The notes beneath the pieces are model-generated. The model saw nothing but the letters and a program-made list of their open reading frames with translations, had not been told where the DNA came from and ran no database searches. 64,000 nt of DNA, taken from contig CAVRXV010000013.1 of the NCBI GenBank assembly GCA_963725255.1, positions 1 to 64,000 on the forward strand, read 5' to 3'. This document shows positions 1-8,573 of the stretch, piece after piece (the stretch's first letter is position 1; every line of letters starts with the position of its first letter). The position numbers and the translations under genes are program-made. The stretch is from JAIEPX01 sp963725255. Its GTDB lineage: Bacteria; Pseudomonadota; Gammaproteobacteria; JAIEPX01.

Positions 1-489
1 CAGGATTATCATTTTAGATGTTACTGTTCGTATATCGAGATTTTTATCAAACTCAGGCAAATAGCGCCTTAACCGTTTTAAACATTGATTTGCAGTAATT
101 TGAGCACCACCTTCGAAATGAAGCAACAACCAAAATTCAAAATTAGGATTACTAACTGCTAACCCGTAGTTTTTCTTCTCTTCTGACCAATGATACAGTT
201 CAATTAATTGAGATTCCGTCCATTGATCTTTATCCATTACCAACCAGGCTTCATCACTTGATTTCAATCCTTCTTCTTGCAAATATTTCTTCATTCTTTT
301 CAAAACAGATATTGGTGAGCTTTTATCATTTCCCTTTAAACATTTCACACATATTACAGATATGTTGTTATTAAACAATTGAAAGTAAGCTGGCTCAGTT
401 CGTGTGCCCTCTGTTGATATAATGTACATTTTCTTGTACCGACGCTGTCCGATTTGCCGTTTAAATCTGCTTTTAATTCGTTCTGACAT
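1..489 (-). CDS. RloB-like protein (AbiLii type), C-terminus beyond window
   Basis: Partial gene read on the minus strand from ATG at 489 and still open at base 1 (163 codons visible). The N-terminus is basic, followed by a beta-strand segment YIISTEGTRTEPAYFQLF and later AWLVMDKDQW and SNPNFEFWLLLHFE; this set, especially NPxFExWLLLHF, is what I know from the RloB family (Pfam RloB), found in restriction-linked and abortive-infection loci. It lies 148 bp downstream of an AAA-type ATPase on the same strand, the usual partner (RloA/AbiLi). Role inferred: toxic or effector subunit of an anti-phage system controlled by the ATPase. In-frame ATGs also occur at 495 and 504; 489 was chosen for its GGGAAC sequence 9 bases upstream. 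Confidence 0.8.
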   Translation of the reverse strand, partial: MSERIKSRFKRQIGQRRYKKMYIISTEGTRTEPAYFQLFNNNISVICVKCLKGNDKSSPISVLKRMKKYLQEEGLKSSDEAWLVMDKDQWTESQLIELYHWSEEKKNYGLAVSNPNFEFWLLLHFEGGAQITANQCLKRLRRYLPEFDKNLDIRTVTSKMIIL

Positions 490-637
490 AATCATTGTTC
501 CCATCTTGAATCAACTTTTTAAGATTAATTTTACTTAGAGGGAAACAAAAGTCTCTCTTATTAAGAAATTAATCCAACTTTTTTCTTCTTAGATCAAAAA
601 ACATGAAACTGGTCATATTGTCGATTTCTACAACTTT

Positions 638-1936
638 TTATTTACCTTTAAGAGCTCCGTGTAGCAATAAATTAGGTATCCCACCTAATCTACCCTGAAG
701 ATAGCTTTTTCGAATGTCTTTGTCATAACGCACATCTTTGTATTCACTGAATGAATATAGTTTCGTATTTCCTGAATTTTCTCTTTCGGTAACCCACATT
801 TCATCTCGTCGAAATAGATGTTGATCCATCAATAGTACATCATGTGTAGTAAACATCAATTGAGTACGTGTTTCATTTGTGCATCGAGCTAAATATGATT
901 CAAGAAGTTTTCGAGTTAATAATGTATGTAGACTCCGGTCAATTTCATCGATGACATATACTTTTTCTATACTCGGTCCCGATAGCTCCAGAAATGCCGG
1001 TAATAAATCAATAATTCTTTGTGTGCCATCTGATTCATCTAGCACCTCGAACTGAACTTCAGCCCCATCTGATTTTTTGTGATAGGTATTTAATTTTTTA
1101 CCGATGAGCTCCCCTTTTTTTCTTGTAATAATAAAACCATCATTTAGAAAGACTATCATGCCTTCTTTAAGATATTCTCGGAGTCTCAATTTGGTAACTT
1201 CAGAAATTGGAATTTTATCAATATGCATTGACTCACTGCCTAATCGCACTATTCCGGTATCCAACAATGGTAGAATTTCACTCATACTCGAAAAAAATGG
1301 ATGATCTTCATCAGGATATTCATCAAACTCATATCGTGAGTCAGGTGTAATAAGAACCAAAACATCTTTGAACCAGTTGTAGATAGGTCTAAAGGTTTCA
1401 ACATTTTGTGATACGGAATTATTGATAAATAGCTGGTTATCACGAGTGCCTCTAAATACAATTTCTAATACTTGATCTTTACATAAGGACTTATGTAAAT
1501 TTGATTTACCATTGATCCGGTGAAATAAAATTTTTTCACTCGACGGTTTAATTTCAATTAATTTTTCTTCGATAACTGCCTTTTGAGTTACAGCGAAACT
1601 ATATTCATACATTTTCTCATGAATAAGTAGTTCCAATACAAAACGAGCTGGCTGTTTAGCAGTGCTATCATCCAATCGGAAAAGATCTACCGAGATCAAA
1701 CTATCGGGTTGAGTACCTCGAACTACCATTTTTTTTACAAAACTCAAGGCTTTAACAAAATTTGATTTACCAGATGCATTACCGCCATAAATTGCAGCTA
1801 TTGGAAGAATTTTTGATTTGTACGCTGAAACAGCGCCAGTACGTTCACTGTGTTGTTTTTCTTTGCTAGCAAGCATTGAAAAGGTGACTCTATCACGGAA
1901 TGACATCCAGTTTTCAAGTGAAAAACTTATTATCAT
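638..1936 (-). CDS. AAA/ABC-type ATPase of an AbiL/Rlo-like defence pair
   Basis: Complete 432-residue protein. Residues 51-58 form a Walker A loop (GGNASGKS); an SDGTQR signature-like motif is near 306, Walker B VYVIDEIDRS near 330 and a TTHD switch histidine near 365. The opening FSLENWMSFRDRVTFSML is typical of SMC/RecF-like ATPases of the RloA/AbiLi group (AAA_15/AAA_21). ATG at 1936 follows AGAGGT at a 4-base spacing. The RloB-like gene follows on the same strand, so the two probably form one operon. Expected role: ATP-dependent sensor or assembly scaffold that holds or activates the RloB effector on phage infection. The pairing is seen; the defence role is inferred from family knowledge. 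Confidence 0.8.
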   Translation of the reverse strand: MIISFSLENWMSFRDRVTFSMLASKEKQHSERTGAVSAYKSKILPIAAIYGGNASGKSNFVKALSFVKKMVVRGTQPDSLISVDLFRLDDSTAKQPARFVLELLIHEKMYEYSFAVTQKAVIEEKLIEIKPSSEKILFHRINGKSNLHKSLCKDQVLEIVFRGTRDNQLFINNSVSQNVETFRPIYNWFKDVLVLITPDSRYEFDEYPDEDHPFFSSMSEILPLLDTGIVRLGSESMHIDKIPISEVTKLRLREYLKEGMIVFLNDGFIITRKKGELIGKKLNTYHKKSDGAEVQFEVLDESDGTQRIIDLLPAFLELSGPSIEKVYVIDEIDRSLHTLLTRKLLESYLARCTNETRTQLMFTTHDVLLMDQHLFRRDEMWVTERENSGNTKLYSFSEYKDVRYDKDIRKSYLQGRLGGIPNLLLHGALKGK

Positions 1937-2193
1937 AAATACCTCTATAACGTGGATTCGCTCTCTTAATCTGAGCTAAATATAGCAGATATTTCAATAT
2001 TTGTCAAACTTTACGAGATATTTTCTCTTGAACTTAGTATTTACAACAACCTGGACTATTCCACAGCTAATAATCTGTAGTTGTAAAGATATCTTTAGTA
2101 CTGAAAACCAGTACCTTTAGGATGCCCCTAGTTGCTGCCAGAGCCAACAACCGCTAGAATCACTACCTACTCGATAGTACGGTAAAACAAGAT

Positions 2194-3897
2194 ATGCTCA
2201 GTAAAGCCACTCCTCTCAATCAGCCTGATTCTCTAGGTCTTAGCCTCACAGCATCGCGAAAAACATGGTGGCAAGACATCCTGGTACTCACATTGGCCTT
2301 CGCAGTCCTGTTTGGGGCCTTTCTGGGAAGTCGACCGCTGACAGTCCCTGATGAAGGTCGATACGCCGAAATACCGCGTGAAATGGTCAGCACAGGTGAT
2401 TACACCACTCCACGCATTAACGGCGTGAAATACTTCGAAAAACCGCCTCTATTCTACTGGATGCAAGCGGCGAGTTATCACGCTTTCGAAATCAACGAAT
2501 GGTCTATACGAATACCCAATGCTCTGATGGGATTATTCGGAGTTTTACTAGTTTATTTCACAGCAAGAAAATTATACTCGCGCCGAACGGGTCTTTTATC
2601 TGCGATGTTGCTAGGAACGTTCGGACTCTACTCTACCATGGCTCACATGGTGACTTTGGATATGAGTTTAGCTGTGTTCCTCGCAGCGACATTTTGCTGC
2701 TTTATATTAGGCAATCAGCATCCTGCAGGACCCCCACGTAATCGCTACATGTGGGCCATGTATTTTTTTGCTGCGCTAGCTACGCTGACTAAAGGCCTCA
2801 TCGGAATTATTTTTCCTTGCATGATTATTTTCACGTGGATATTATTTACGTCTCAGTGGCGAGAAATTAAAACATACTGTATTCCTAGTGGTTTTCTATT
2901 ATTAATACTCATCACGGCACCTTGGCACATTCTAGTTCAACTCAAAAATCCTGAGTTTTTTAAATATTATTTTATTGATCAACAATTTTTACGCTATTTA
3001 ACCCATGCTGAAAAACGTTCACAATCATTTTGGTTTCTTCCTGCTGTGCTACTGGGTGGAATGTTTCCTTGGACTGGGTTAATTTTTCCAGCGATTTCAC
3101 ACATGTTTCGTCAACTATGTAAAACTTCATTATTCTTACTTGTGTGGGCAGGACTGATTTTTCTTTTTTTCTGGATTTCAAAATCACAATTGATTCCGTA
3201 TGTTCTGCCCATTTATTTTCCTTTAAGTATGATACTAGGACATTACGTTGATTGGAGTTTGGAGAATCCAAAGCATTGGGGAGTTCGTGCAAGCCTTGCA
3301 ATCACCGTTTTACTTTCCATCGCCACATTAATCATCGGCAGTTTTGCGCTCGATTTTTCTCATCCCAGCCTTTATGTCACATCTGGATTACTGGTATTCA
3401 GCATTATTGTTACTCTTCTCACAGCCTGGAAAAGCACTTGGCTCACAACATTAATCACTTTAAGCCTTTCAACGAGCTTGTTTTTCATGTCTTTTAATTT
3501 TAGCTACCCTCCTACTGACACACGCTCTATAAAAAACTTAGCTGTTGCTCTAAAGCCCTTACTGACTAAAAATGACACCGTTTACTCATATCACAACTAT
3601 TTCCAGGATTTACCGGTTTACTTAGGCCGCCGCGTCATCATGGTCGATTTCTATGGTGAGATTTGGTTTGGGCTTGAGCACACGGATCTTCAAGGAATTT
3701 GGATGAAAGATAAAGAATTTTGGTCAAGCTGGTCAAAGCCCACGCGACAGTTTATGATAATGAGTTTGACTGAGTATTATAGTGTGTTGAAAGATCATGC
3801 TGGACAATTATACGAGATAGCGCATAACAAAAATAATGTTCTTGTGAGCAATGTTCAGCTGAATACTCACTCAACAGATTCACTAACGAGGAGTTGA
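2194..3897 (+). CDS. arnT: ArnT-like lipid A aminoarabinose transferase
   Basis: 567 residues, GT-C fold membrane glycosyltransferase (PMT family). Residues 52-57 carry PDEGRY, the conserved acidic periplasmic motif of ArnT, and 80-89 YFEKPPLFYW; many hydrophobic helices follow, then a soluble C-terminal part from about residue 440. ArnT moves 4-amino-4-deoxy-L-arabinose from undecaprenyl phosphate to lipid A in the inner membrane, lowering charge and giving polymyxin resistance. It is first in a tight run with flippase-, aminotransferase-, glycosyltransferase- and decarboxylase-like genes of the same pathway, which supports the call over a generic PMT enzyme. E. coli ArnT is about 550 residues, so length fits. 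The ribosome binding site is weak. Confidence 0.85.
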   Translation: MLSKATPLNQPDSLGLSLTASRKTWWQDILVLTLAFAVLFGAFLGSRPLTVPDEGRYAEIPREMVSTGDYTTPRINGVKYFEKPPLFYWMQAASYHAFEINEWSIRIPNALMGLFGVLLVYFTARKLYSRRTGLLSAMLLGTFGLYSTMAHMVTLDMSLAVFLAATFCCFILGNQHPAGPPRNRYMWAMYFFAALATLTKGLIGIIFPCMIIFTWILFTSQWREIKTYCIPSGFLLLILITAPWHILVQLKNPEFFKYYFIDQQFLRYLTHAEKRSQSFWFLPAVLLGGMFPWTGLIFPAISHMFRQLCKTSLFLLVWAGLIFLFFWISKSQLIPYVLPIYFPLSMILGHYVDWSLENPKHWGVRASLAITVLLSIATLIIGSFALDFSHPSLYVTSGLLVFSIIVTLLTAWKSTWLTTLITLSLSTSLFFMSFNFSYPPTDTRSIKNLAVALKPLLTKNDTVYSYHNYFQDLPVYLGRRVIMVDFYGEIWFGLEHTDLQGIWMKDKEFWSSWSKPTRQFMIMSLTEYYSVLKDHAGQLYEIAHNKNNVLVSNVQLNTHSTDSLTRS

Positions 3898-3901
3898 TAA
3901 G

Positions 3902-4273
3902 TTGAAACTAACTGTATTTTCTCTGATCATGATCGGTGTATTACTGAATGCAGCTGCACAATTACTTCTTAAAGCAGGAATGACTCGAATTGGAGAATTT
4001 GAATTTCATTTAAGCAACGCATTACCTATTGGATTACAAGTCGCCAGTAATATTCCTATTTTGCTCGGACTCACTGCTTATGTTATCAGTGTATTAGTAT
4101 GGATGATGGTACTTTCGCGCGTTGATGTGAGCCTCGCTTATCCGATGGTAAGCCTTGGTTATATTATCAATGCATTTGCCGCTTATTTATTATTTAACGA
4201 ACCCCTTTCTGCATTACGTATCGGTGGGATTTTCATTATTTTGATGGGCGTATTTATGGTCGCAAGGAGTTAA
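3902..4273 (+). CDS. EamA/SMR-type transporter subunit (ArnE/ArnF-like)
   Basis: 123 residues with four hydrophobic helices, the SMR/ArnE-ArnF layout: NAAAQLLLKAGM near the N-terminus and YPMVSLGYIINA in helix 4 region. Start is TTG at 3902, set by GAGG 8-10 bases upstream and only 4 bases after arnT. ArnE and ArnF form the heterodimer that flips undecaprenyl-phosphate-aminoarabinose across the inner membrane; here there is only one such gene, so it may act as a homodimer (inference). It lies 2 bases before arnB. It could also be a general small multidrug resistance protein, but the operon context argues for lipid-linked sugar flipping. Confidence 0.75.
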   Translation: MKLTVFSLIMIGVLLNAAAQLLLKAGMTRIGEFEFHLSNALPIGLQVASNIPILLGLTAYVISVLVWMMVLSRVDVSLAYPMVSLGYIINAFAAYLLFNEPLSALRIGGIFIILMGVFMVARS

Positions 4274-4275
4274 CA

Positions 4276-5457
4276 ATGAGTGAAGATTTTTTACCGTTTG
4301 CAAAACCGTCTATCGATCAAGAAACTATTGATGAAGTAGTAGCGTGTTTAAAATCAGGTTGGATTACCACAGGCCCACGAACACAACAATTTGAGCAAGA
4401 TCTCGCGGCATATTTAAACACACCACACGCACTTTGTCTTAATTCAGGCACCGCAGGATTACACCTTGCATTACTGTGTTTAAATTTACGACCCGGTGAT
4501 GAAGTGATCACAACACCTTTCACTTTTGTTGCAACTTTAAATACCATCGTGCATGCGGGTGGAAAACCAGTGCTCGTTGACATAGATCCACACACATATA
4601 ATATTGATATTACAAAAATTGAAAATGCAATCACTCCTCGCACTCGTGGAATTGTTCCTGTTCATTTTACTGGATTGCCTGTTGATTGTGATGCGCTTTA
4701 TGCCATTGCCGAAAAACATCAACTCACTGTGATTGAAGATTGTGCGCATGCAATCGGAGCGCATTATAAAGGAAAACCACTAGGAAGTTTTGGTCATCTA
4801 CAAGTATTTAGTTTTCATCCTAATAAAAATATGACAACTGGCGAAGGAGGTCTTGTCACTTGTCGAAATTCAGAATGGGCAGAACGCATCAGTTGTCTAC
4901 GATTTCATGGAATTAGCAAGCCCGCATTCGATCGCTTCACTAAAAAAGGCACTCAACATTATGAAGTGATTGCACCAGGATTTAAATATAATATGATGGA
5001 TTTACAGGCTGCACTTGGATTACATCAACTCAAATCACTGGAACATTTTATTGAAAGAAGAACGACTCTTGCACAGAGATATATAAAAGCTTTTTCAAAA
5101 TGGCCACAATGGCAATTACCCCAACTCCCATCCTACGACCATCGTCATGCGTGGCATTTATTTGCACCCCTCATTAATCCTGAAGCTGCTGGCATGGATC
5201 GTGATACCTTTATGCAACGCATGAAAGATGAAAATATTGGAACCGGATTGCATTATACTGCAATACACTTACATCCTTATTACAAAAATACGTTTGGATT
5301 TAAAGAAGGAGATTTTCCTTTTGCTGAAGATGTCGCTAATCGTATTGTCAGTTTACCGTTATTTCCAACGATGACTGACGAAGAACAAAACCGTGTAATT
5401 CACACAATCGCCAAAATTCTCGATTACTCAAACCTTAAAACTCTGGAGACAATATGA
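4276..5457 (+). CDS. arnB: DegT/DnrJ/EryC1 sugar aminotransferase, ArnB-like
   Basis: 393-residue PLP enzyme of the DegT/DnrJ/EryC1 family. The Schiff-base lysine is K184 in SFHPNKNMTTGEGG; D155 in IEDCAHA contacts the pyridine nitrogen; SGTAGLHLA (58-66) binds phosphate. ArnB converts UDP-4-keto-arabinose to UDP-4-amino-4-deoxy-L-arabinose with glutamate. E. coli ArnB is about 380 residues. The gene overlaps the next by 4 bases (ATGA), so translation is coupled. Other family members work on other 4-keto sugars, but the ArnA-type decarboxylase and ArnT-like transferase in the same operon make the ArnB role the best fit. Confidence 0.85.
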   Translation: MSEDFLPFAKPSIDQETIDEVVACLKSGWITTGPRTQQFEQDLAAYLNTPHALCLNSGTAGLHLALLCLNLRPGDEVITTPFTFVATLNTIVHAGGKPVLVDIDPHTYNIDITKIENAITPRTRGIVPVHFTGLPVDCDALYAIAEKHQLTVIEDCAHAIGAHYKGKPLGSFGHLQVFSFHPNKNMTTGEGGLVTCRNSEWAERISCLRFHGISKPAFDRFTKKGTQHYEVIAPGFKYNMMDLQAALGLHQLKSLEHFIERRTTLAQRYIKAFSKWPQWQLPQLPSYDHRHAWHLFAPLINPEAAGMDRDTFMQRMKDENIGTGLHYTAIHLHPYYKNTFGFKEGDFPFAEDVANRIVSLPLFPTMTDEEQNRVIHTIAKILDYSNLKTLETI

Positions 5458-6440
5458 GTTTACCTTACATCAGTATTGTAATTCCTGTTCACAATGAACA
5501 AGAAGTACTTGAATCACTCTATAAACGTTTAATTCCCGTCATGGAAAAAATAGGAAAGCCTTTTGAGATTCTTTTAATTAATGATGGTAGCAAAGATAAA
5601 ACTGAAGAAGTTTTAAATGAAATGCGACTCCGTCGTCCTCATCAAATTCGTATTATTCATTTTAATGGAAATTACGGGCAACACATGGCCATTATGGCAG
5701 GATTAGAACGCGTCCGCGGCGAAATTATCGTTACAATGGATGCAGATTTGCAAAACCCACCCGAAGATATTCCTAAATTAGTTTCAAAAATGGAAGAAGG
5801 GCACGATGTGGTGGGTGGATATCGCCAAGATCGCCAAGACCGCATCTGGCGAAAGTTTTTGTCAAAATGCCACAACATCATCAGAGCAAAAATTACACCA
5901 AGAATTCCAATGAAAGATGAAGGCTGTATGTTGCGAGCTTATCGTCGCAATATTGTGGATGTTATGGTAGCCAGTGGTGAGTGTTCTACTTTTATCCCAG
6001 CACTTGCTCTTACCTTTGCGTACAATCCTGCAGAAGTCGGTGTTTCACACGAAGCTCGCCAAGAAGGAACCACAAGTTATAACTTGTATAAATTAATTCG
6101 ATATAATTTCGATTTAATTACTGGATTTTCCTTAGTTCCTCTGCAAGTTTTTACCCTGATTGGTATTTTAGTTTCAGCAGGAAGTGGGTTATTAGTATTT
6201 TATATGTTTATGCGAAGAATTATAATCGGTCCCGAAGCCGAAGGAATGTTTACTTTATTCGCAATTCTCTTTTTCCTCGCAGGATTAATCTTACTTGGGC
6301 TCGGAATTCTCGGAGAATATATTGGACGCATCTATCAAGAAGTTTTAAAACGCCCGCGTTTTGTTATCAAATCAGAACTTAATCCCTTTCCAGAAAATGC
6401 CCAACAATCACAACAGGAAACAATCACACATGACGCGTAA
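5454..6440 (+). CDS. arnC: ArnC-like undecaprenyl-phosphate glycosyltransferase (GT2)
   Basis: 328 residues. GT-A domain with SIVIPVHNEQ at the N-terminus, LINDGSKDKT (41-50) and the metal-binding D96-A-D98 in VTMDADLQNP; two membrane helices between about residues 230 and 300, then a short cytoplasmic tail, as in ArnC and polyisoprenyl-phosphate transferases. It should load the arabinose derivative onto undecaprenyl phosphate at the inner face of the membrane. It overlaps arnB by 4 bases and the next gene by 11. In E. coli ArnC uses the N-formylated sugar; no formyltransferase domain is visible in this operon, so the exact donor here is open. Confidence 0.83.
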   Translation: MSLPYISIVIPVHNEQEVLESLYKRLIPVMEKIGKPFEILLINDGSKDKTEEVLNEMRLRRPHQIRIIHFNGNYGQHMAIMAGLERVRGEIIVTMDADLQNPPEDIPKLVSKMEEGHDVVGGYRQDRQDRIWRKFLSKCHNIIRAKITPRIPMKDEGCMLRAYRRNIVDVMVASGECSTFIPALALTFAYNPAEVGVSHEARQEGTTSYNLYKLIRYNFDLITGFSLVPLQVFTLIGILVSAGSGLLVFYMFMRRIIIGPEAEGMFTLFAILFFLAGLILLGLGILGEYIGRIYQEVLKRPRFVIKSELNPFPENAQQSQQETITHDA

Positions 6441-7446
6441 TATAGTAATCTTAGGATGTAACGGATTTATTGGTAGCCACCTTGCGCATAGAATTATTGA
6501 AAATACTGACTGGCATATTTATGCGCTCGACATCGCTGATCACAATTTAAATGAATTAATCAAACATGAACGATTTCACTTCACTTTAGGTGATATAACA
6601 AAATCGCATGATTGGCTTGAGCATCATATCCCAATTGCTGACGTGGTATTACCACTCGCCGCTATCGCTAACCCACTGGTTTACGTTCAAAACCCAATCC
6701 GAGTATTTGAACTTGATTTTGAAGCCAACCTCGATATTGTTAAACGCTGTTTAACACATAAAACACGCCTTATTTTCCCCTCTACCTCTGAAGTATATGG
6801 AATGGCAACCGATTCAGAATTTGATGAACAGAATACACATTTTGTATTAGGGCCTATTCACAAAGAACGTTGGATTTATTCGTGCTCAAAACAAATGCTC
6901 GATCGCATTATTTATGCGTACGGAAAACACCACGGCCTGCCCTACACGCTCTTTAGACCATTCAATTGGATCGGCCCACGACTTGATAATGTCTTCGAAA
7001 AAAATGCCAACCAATCTCGCGTCGTATCAAAATTCTTAAGTCAAATTGTACGAGGCGAAAATATTGAACTCGTTGATGGCGGCCAACAACGTCGTTGCTT
7101 TACTTACATCGATGATGGAATTGATGCACTCATGACAATCATTGAAAATAAAAATGGCTGCGCTGACAATGAAATTTTCAACATCGGCAATCCCAACAAC
7201 GACTTTTCAATTGCAGAACTTGCAGACAATATTCTCTCTCTAGCCAAACAATATCCAAAATACCAAACCAAAGCCGAGCAAGTTAAAATCACCTCTATCT
7301 CTGCCACCGAGCACTATGGCGCCGGCTACCAAGACGTCACCGCCCGCGTTCCCGCCATCCACAATGCCAAACAAAAACTTGCCTGGACCCCGAAAATTGA
7401 TATGCAAACTGCGCTCAAGGAAACATTGAATTATTATCTTTCCTAA
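6430..7446 (+). CDS. Stand-alone UDP-glucuronate decarboxylase (ArnA C-terminal domain-like)
   Basis: 338-residue extended SDR/epimerase. ATG at 6430 was chosen because the Rossmann motif GCNGFIG then falls at residues 9-15; a longer in-frame extension lies inside arnC. PSTSEVYGM holds the Ser-Glu pair of ArnA; IYSCSKQ gives the Tyr-Lys catalytic pair; FRPFNWIGPRLDN and YQDVTAR match ArnA, with the Arg equivalent to E. coli Arg619 kept. It should oxidise and decarboxylate UDP-glucuronic acid to UDP-4-keto-arabinose for ArnB. E. coli ArnA (about 660 residues) also has an N-terminal formyltransferase domain, absent here. Last gene of the operon; a repeat begins 5 bases after its stop. Confidence 0.85.
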   Translation: MTRNIVILGCNGFIGSHLAHRIIENTDWHIYALDIADHNLNELIKHERFHFTLGDITKSHDWLEHHIPIADVVLPLAAIANPLVYVQNPIRVFELDFEANLDIVKRCLTHKTRLIFPSTSEVYGMATDSEFDEQNTHFVLGPIHKERWIYSCSKQMLDRIIYAYGKHHGLPYTLFRPFNWIGPRLDNVFEKNANQSRVVSKFLSQIVRGENIELVDGGQQRRCFTYIDDGIDALMTIIENKNGCADNEIFNIGNPNNDFSIAELADNILSLAKQYPKYQTKAEQVKITSISATEHYGAGYQDVTARVPAIHNAKQKLAWTPKIDMQTALKETLNYYLS

Positions 7447-7450
7447 TTAC

Positions 7451-7691
7451 GGCGTCGCGTCTTGAGTTGTGATAGGTTTTCAAAAAAACGGTGTCATTTC
7501 AAAACAAAAATGACATTAAAGTTATTTTATCTTAATGAAAACAAATATCAGGATTGTCACTTAGTCAACTTTTTTTAATAAATGTAATTTCGAACAATAT
7601 TCTATTGTTTTTTACATATATTCAGTAGCGTTTTTCAAAAACCTATCACAACTCAAGACGCGACGCCAAAATCCAAGACGCGACGCCAAAA
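7451..7691. repeat. Inverted-repeat element, GGCGTCGCG family, between convergent genes
   Basis: Arms 7451-7480 and 7638-7667 are perfect inverted copies beginning GGCGTCGCGTCTTGAG. The 157 bases between them are AT-rich and hold no gene. An extra partial end copy (AAGACGCGACGCC) lies at 7675-7687. The left arm starts 5 bases after the stop of the ArnA-like gene and the right side lies just after the lrp stop, so each convergent gene has one arm in sense orientation at its 3' end. The structure looks like a MITE or transcript-end element. Other copies: 13691, 14101, 14992, 46488. Confidence 0.85.
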
Positions 7692-7702
7692 TCATAAAAT
7701 CA

Positions 7703-8170
7703 TTACTCCATAAATTTAAGAGGCAATTCAGTTTTTTCAATAATATTTTTAATTACAAAACTAGAGTGAACACTCGTCACTCCATCAATTTGAGTCAGTT
7801 TATTTAACAAAAAATGTTGATATTCAATTAAACTTGGAACTACCACTCGCAACATATAATCAGCTGATTGACCAGCAATTAGATAACATTGCATTACTTC
7901 AGAACAATCATCTATTTTTTTTTCAAAATTGCTCATGGTTTTTGGATCATGATGAGATAAACCCACCAAAATAATAATCGTTAACGTCAAGCCTATTTTT
8001 TCTGGATCTAATATCGCAACATATTTATTAATATAGCCCTCCTCTTCCAAATGATTAACTCGTCGTAAACACGGAGAAGGCGATAATGATACCTGATCAG
8101 CCAATTCTTGATTGGTAATCTGGCTATTGGATTGCAAAAGCTCTATAATTCTCTTATCAGTACGATCCAT
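7703..8170 (-). CDS. Lrp/AsnC family transcriptional regulator
   Basis: 155 residues. N-terminal winged helix-turn-helix (SNSQITNQELADQVSLSPSP) followed by a RAM ligand-binding domain from about residue 60 to 145, including CYLIAGQSADYMLRV. ATG at 8170 is preferred over the longer form at 8185 because AGGAAA sits 6-7 bases upstream of it. Lrp-family proteins bind DNA as octamers or dimers and respond to amino acids, often leucine. The gene is divergent from the leu operon with a 400-base AT-rich gap, so control of leuA and of itself is likely (inference). It is shorter and more diverged than E. coli Lrp, so I give no symbol. Confidence 0.88.
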   Translation of the reverse strand: MDRTDKRIIELLQSNSQITNQELADQVSLSPSPCLRRVNHLEEEGYINKYVAILDPEKIGLTLTIIILVGLSHHDPKTMSNFEKKIDDCSEVMQCYLIAGQSADYMLRVVVPSLIEYQHFLLNKLTQIDGVTSVHSSFVIKNIIEKTELPLKFME

Positions 8171-8573
8171 GGCATATTTCCTCATATTTTATACGATATG
8201 TAGCAGAATAATTTAATAATTAGCACATCATTGGAATTTATTCAATAGATCAATCGAGAAGTTGCGTAACTAATTACCAATAATACTATAATTAGATATT
8301 TATATTACAGTATTTAATAATATAAGATACTCAGATAAGCCGAAAACTACCTTACTATTCTAATTACATACTCCTCCACTCGTGAAGTATCAGAAATTTA
8401 AAATATATAAATAAATCGATATTGAAATTTTTAGTCTGAAATAATCAACATCGAGGCATATAATTCTAAAAAATAAAAAATTCGAACCACATTCGCAATC
8501 ATTCGTCTCTGCAAGTTCAGTACAATAAAACTGTTGATTAAATTTATAAATTATAACTTTGGGGAGATGTGTT
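8171..8573. promoter_or_regulatory. Divergent control region lrp-like gene / leu operon
   Basis: AT-rich stretch without a convincing gene. On the plus strand CTGAAA at 8436-8441 and TATAAT at 8459-8464, 17 bases apart, form a good sigma-70-type promoter for leuA, giving a leader of about 100 bases. GGGGAG at 8561-8566 is the ribosome binding site of leuA. I see no leucine-rich leader peptide or clear attenuator. Repeated AT tracts would suit Lrp binding, but this is inference. Confidence 0.6.
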
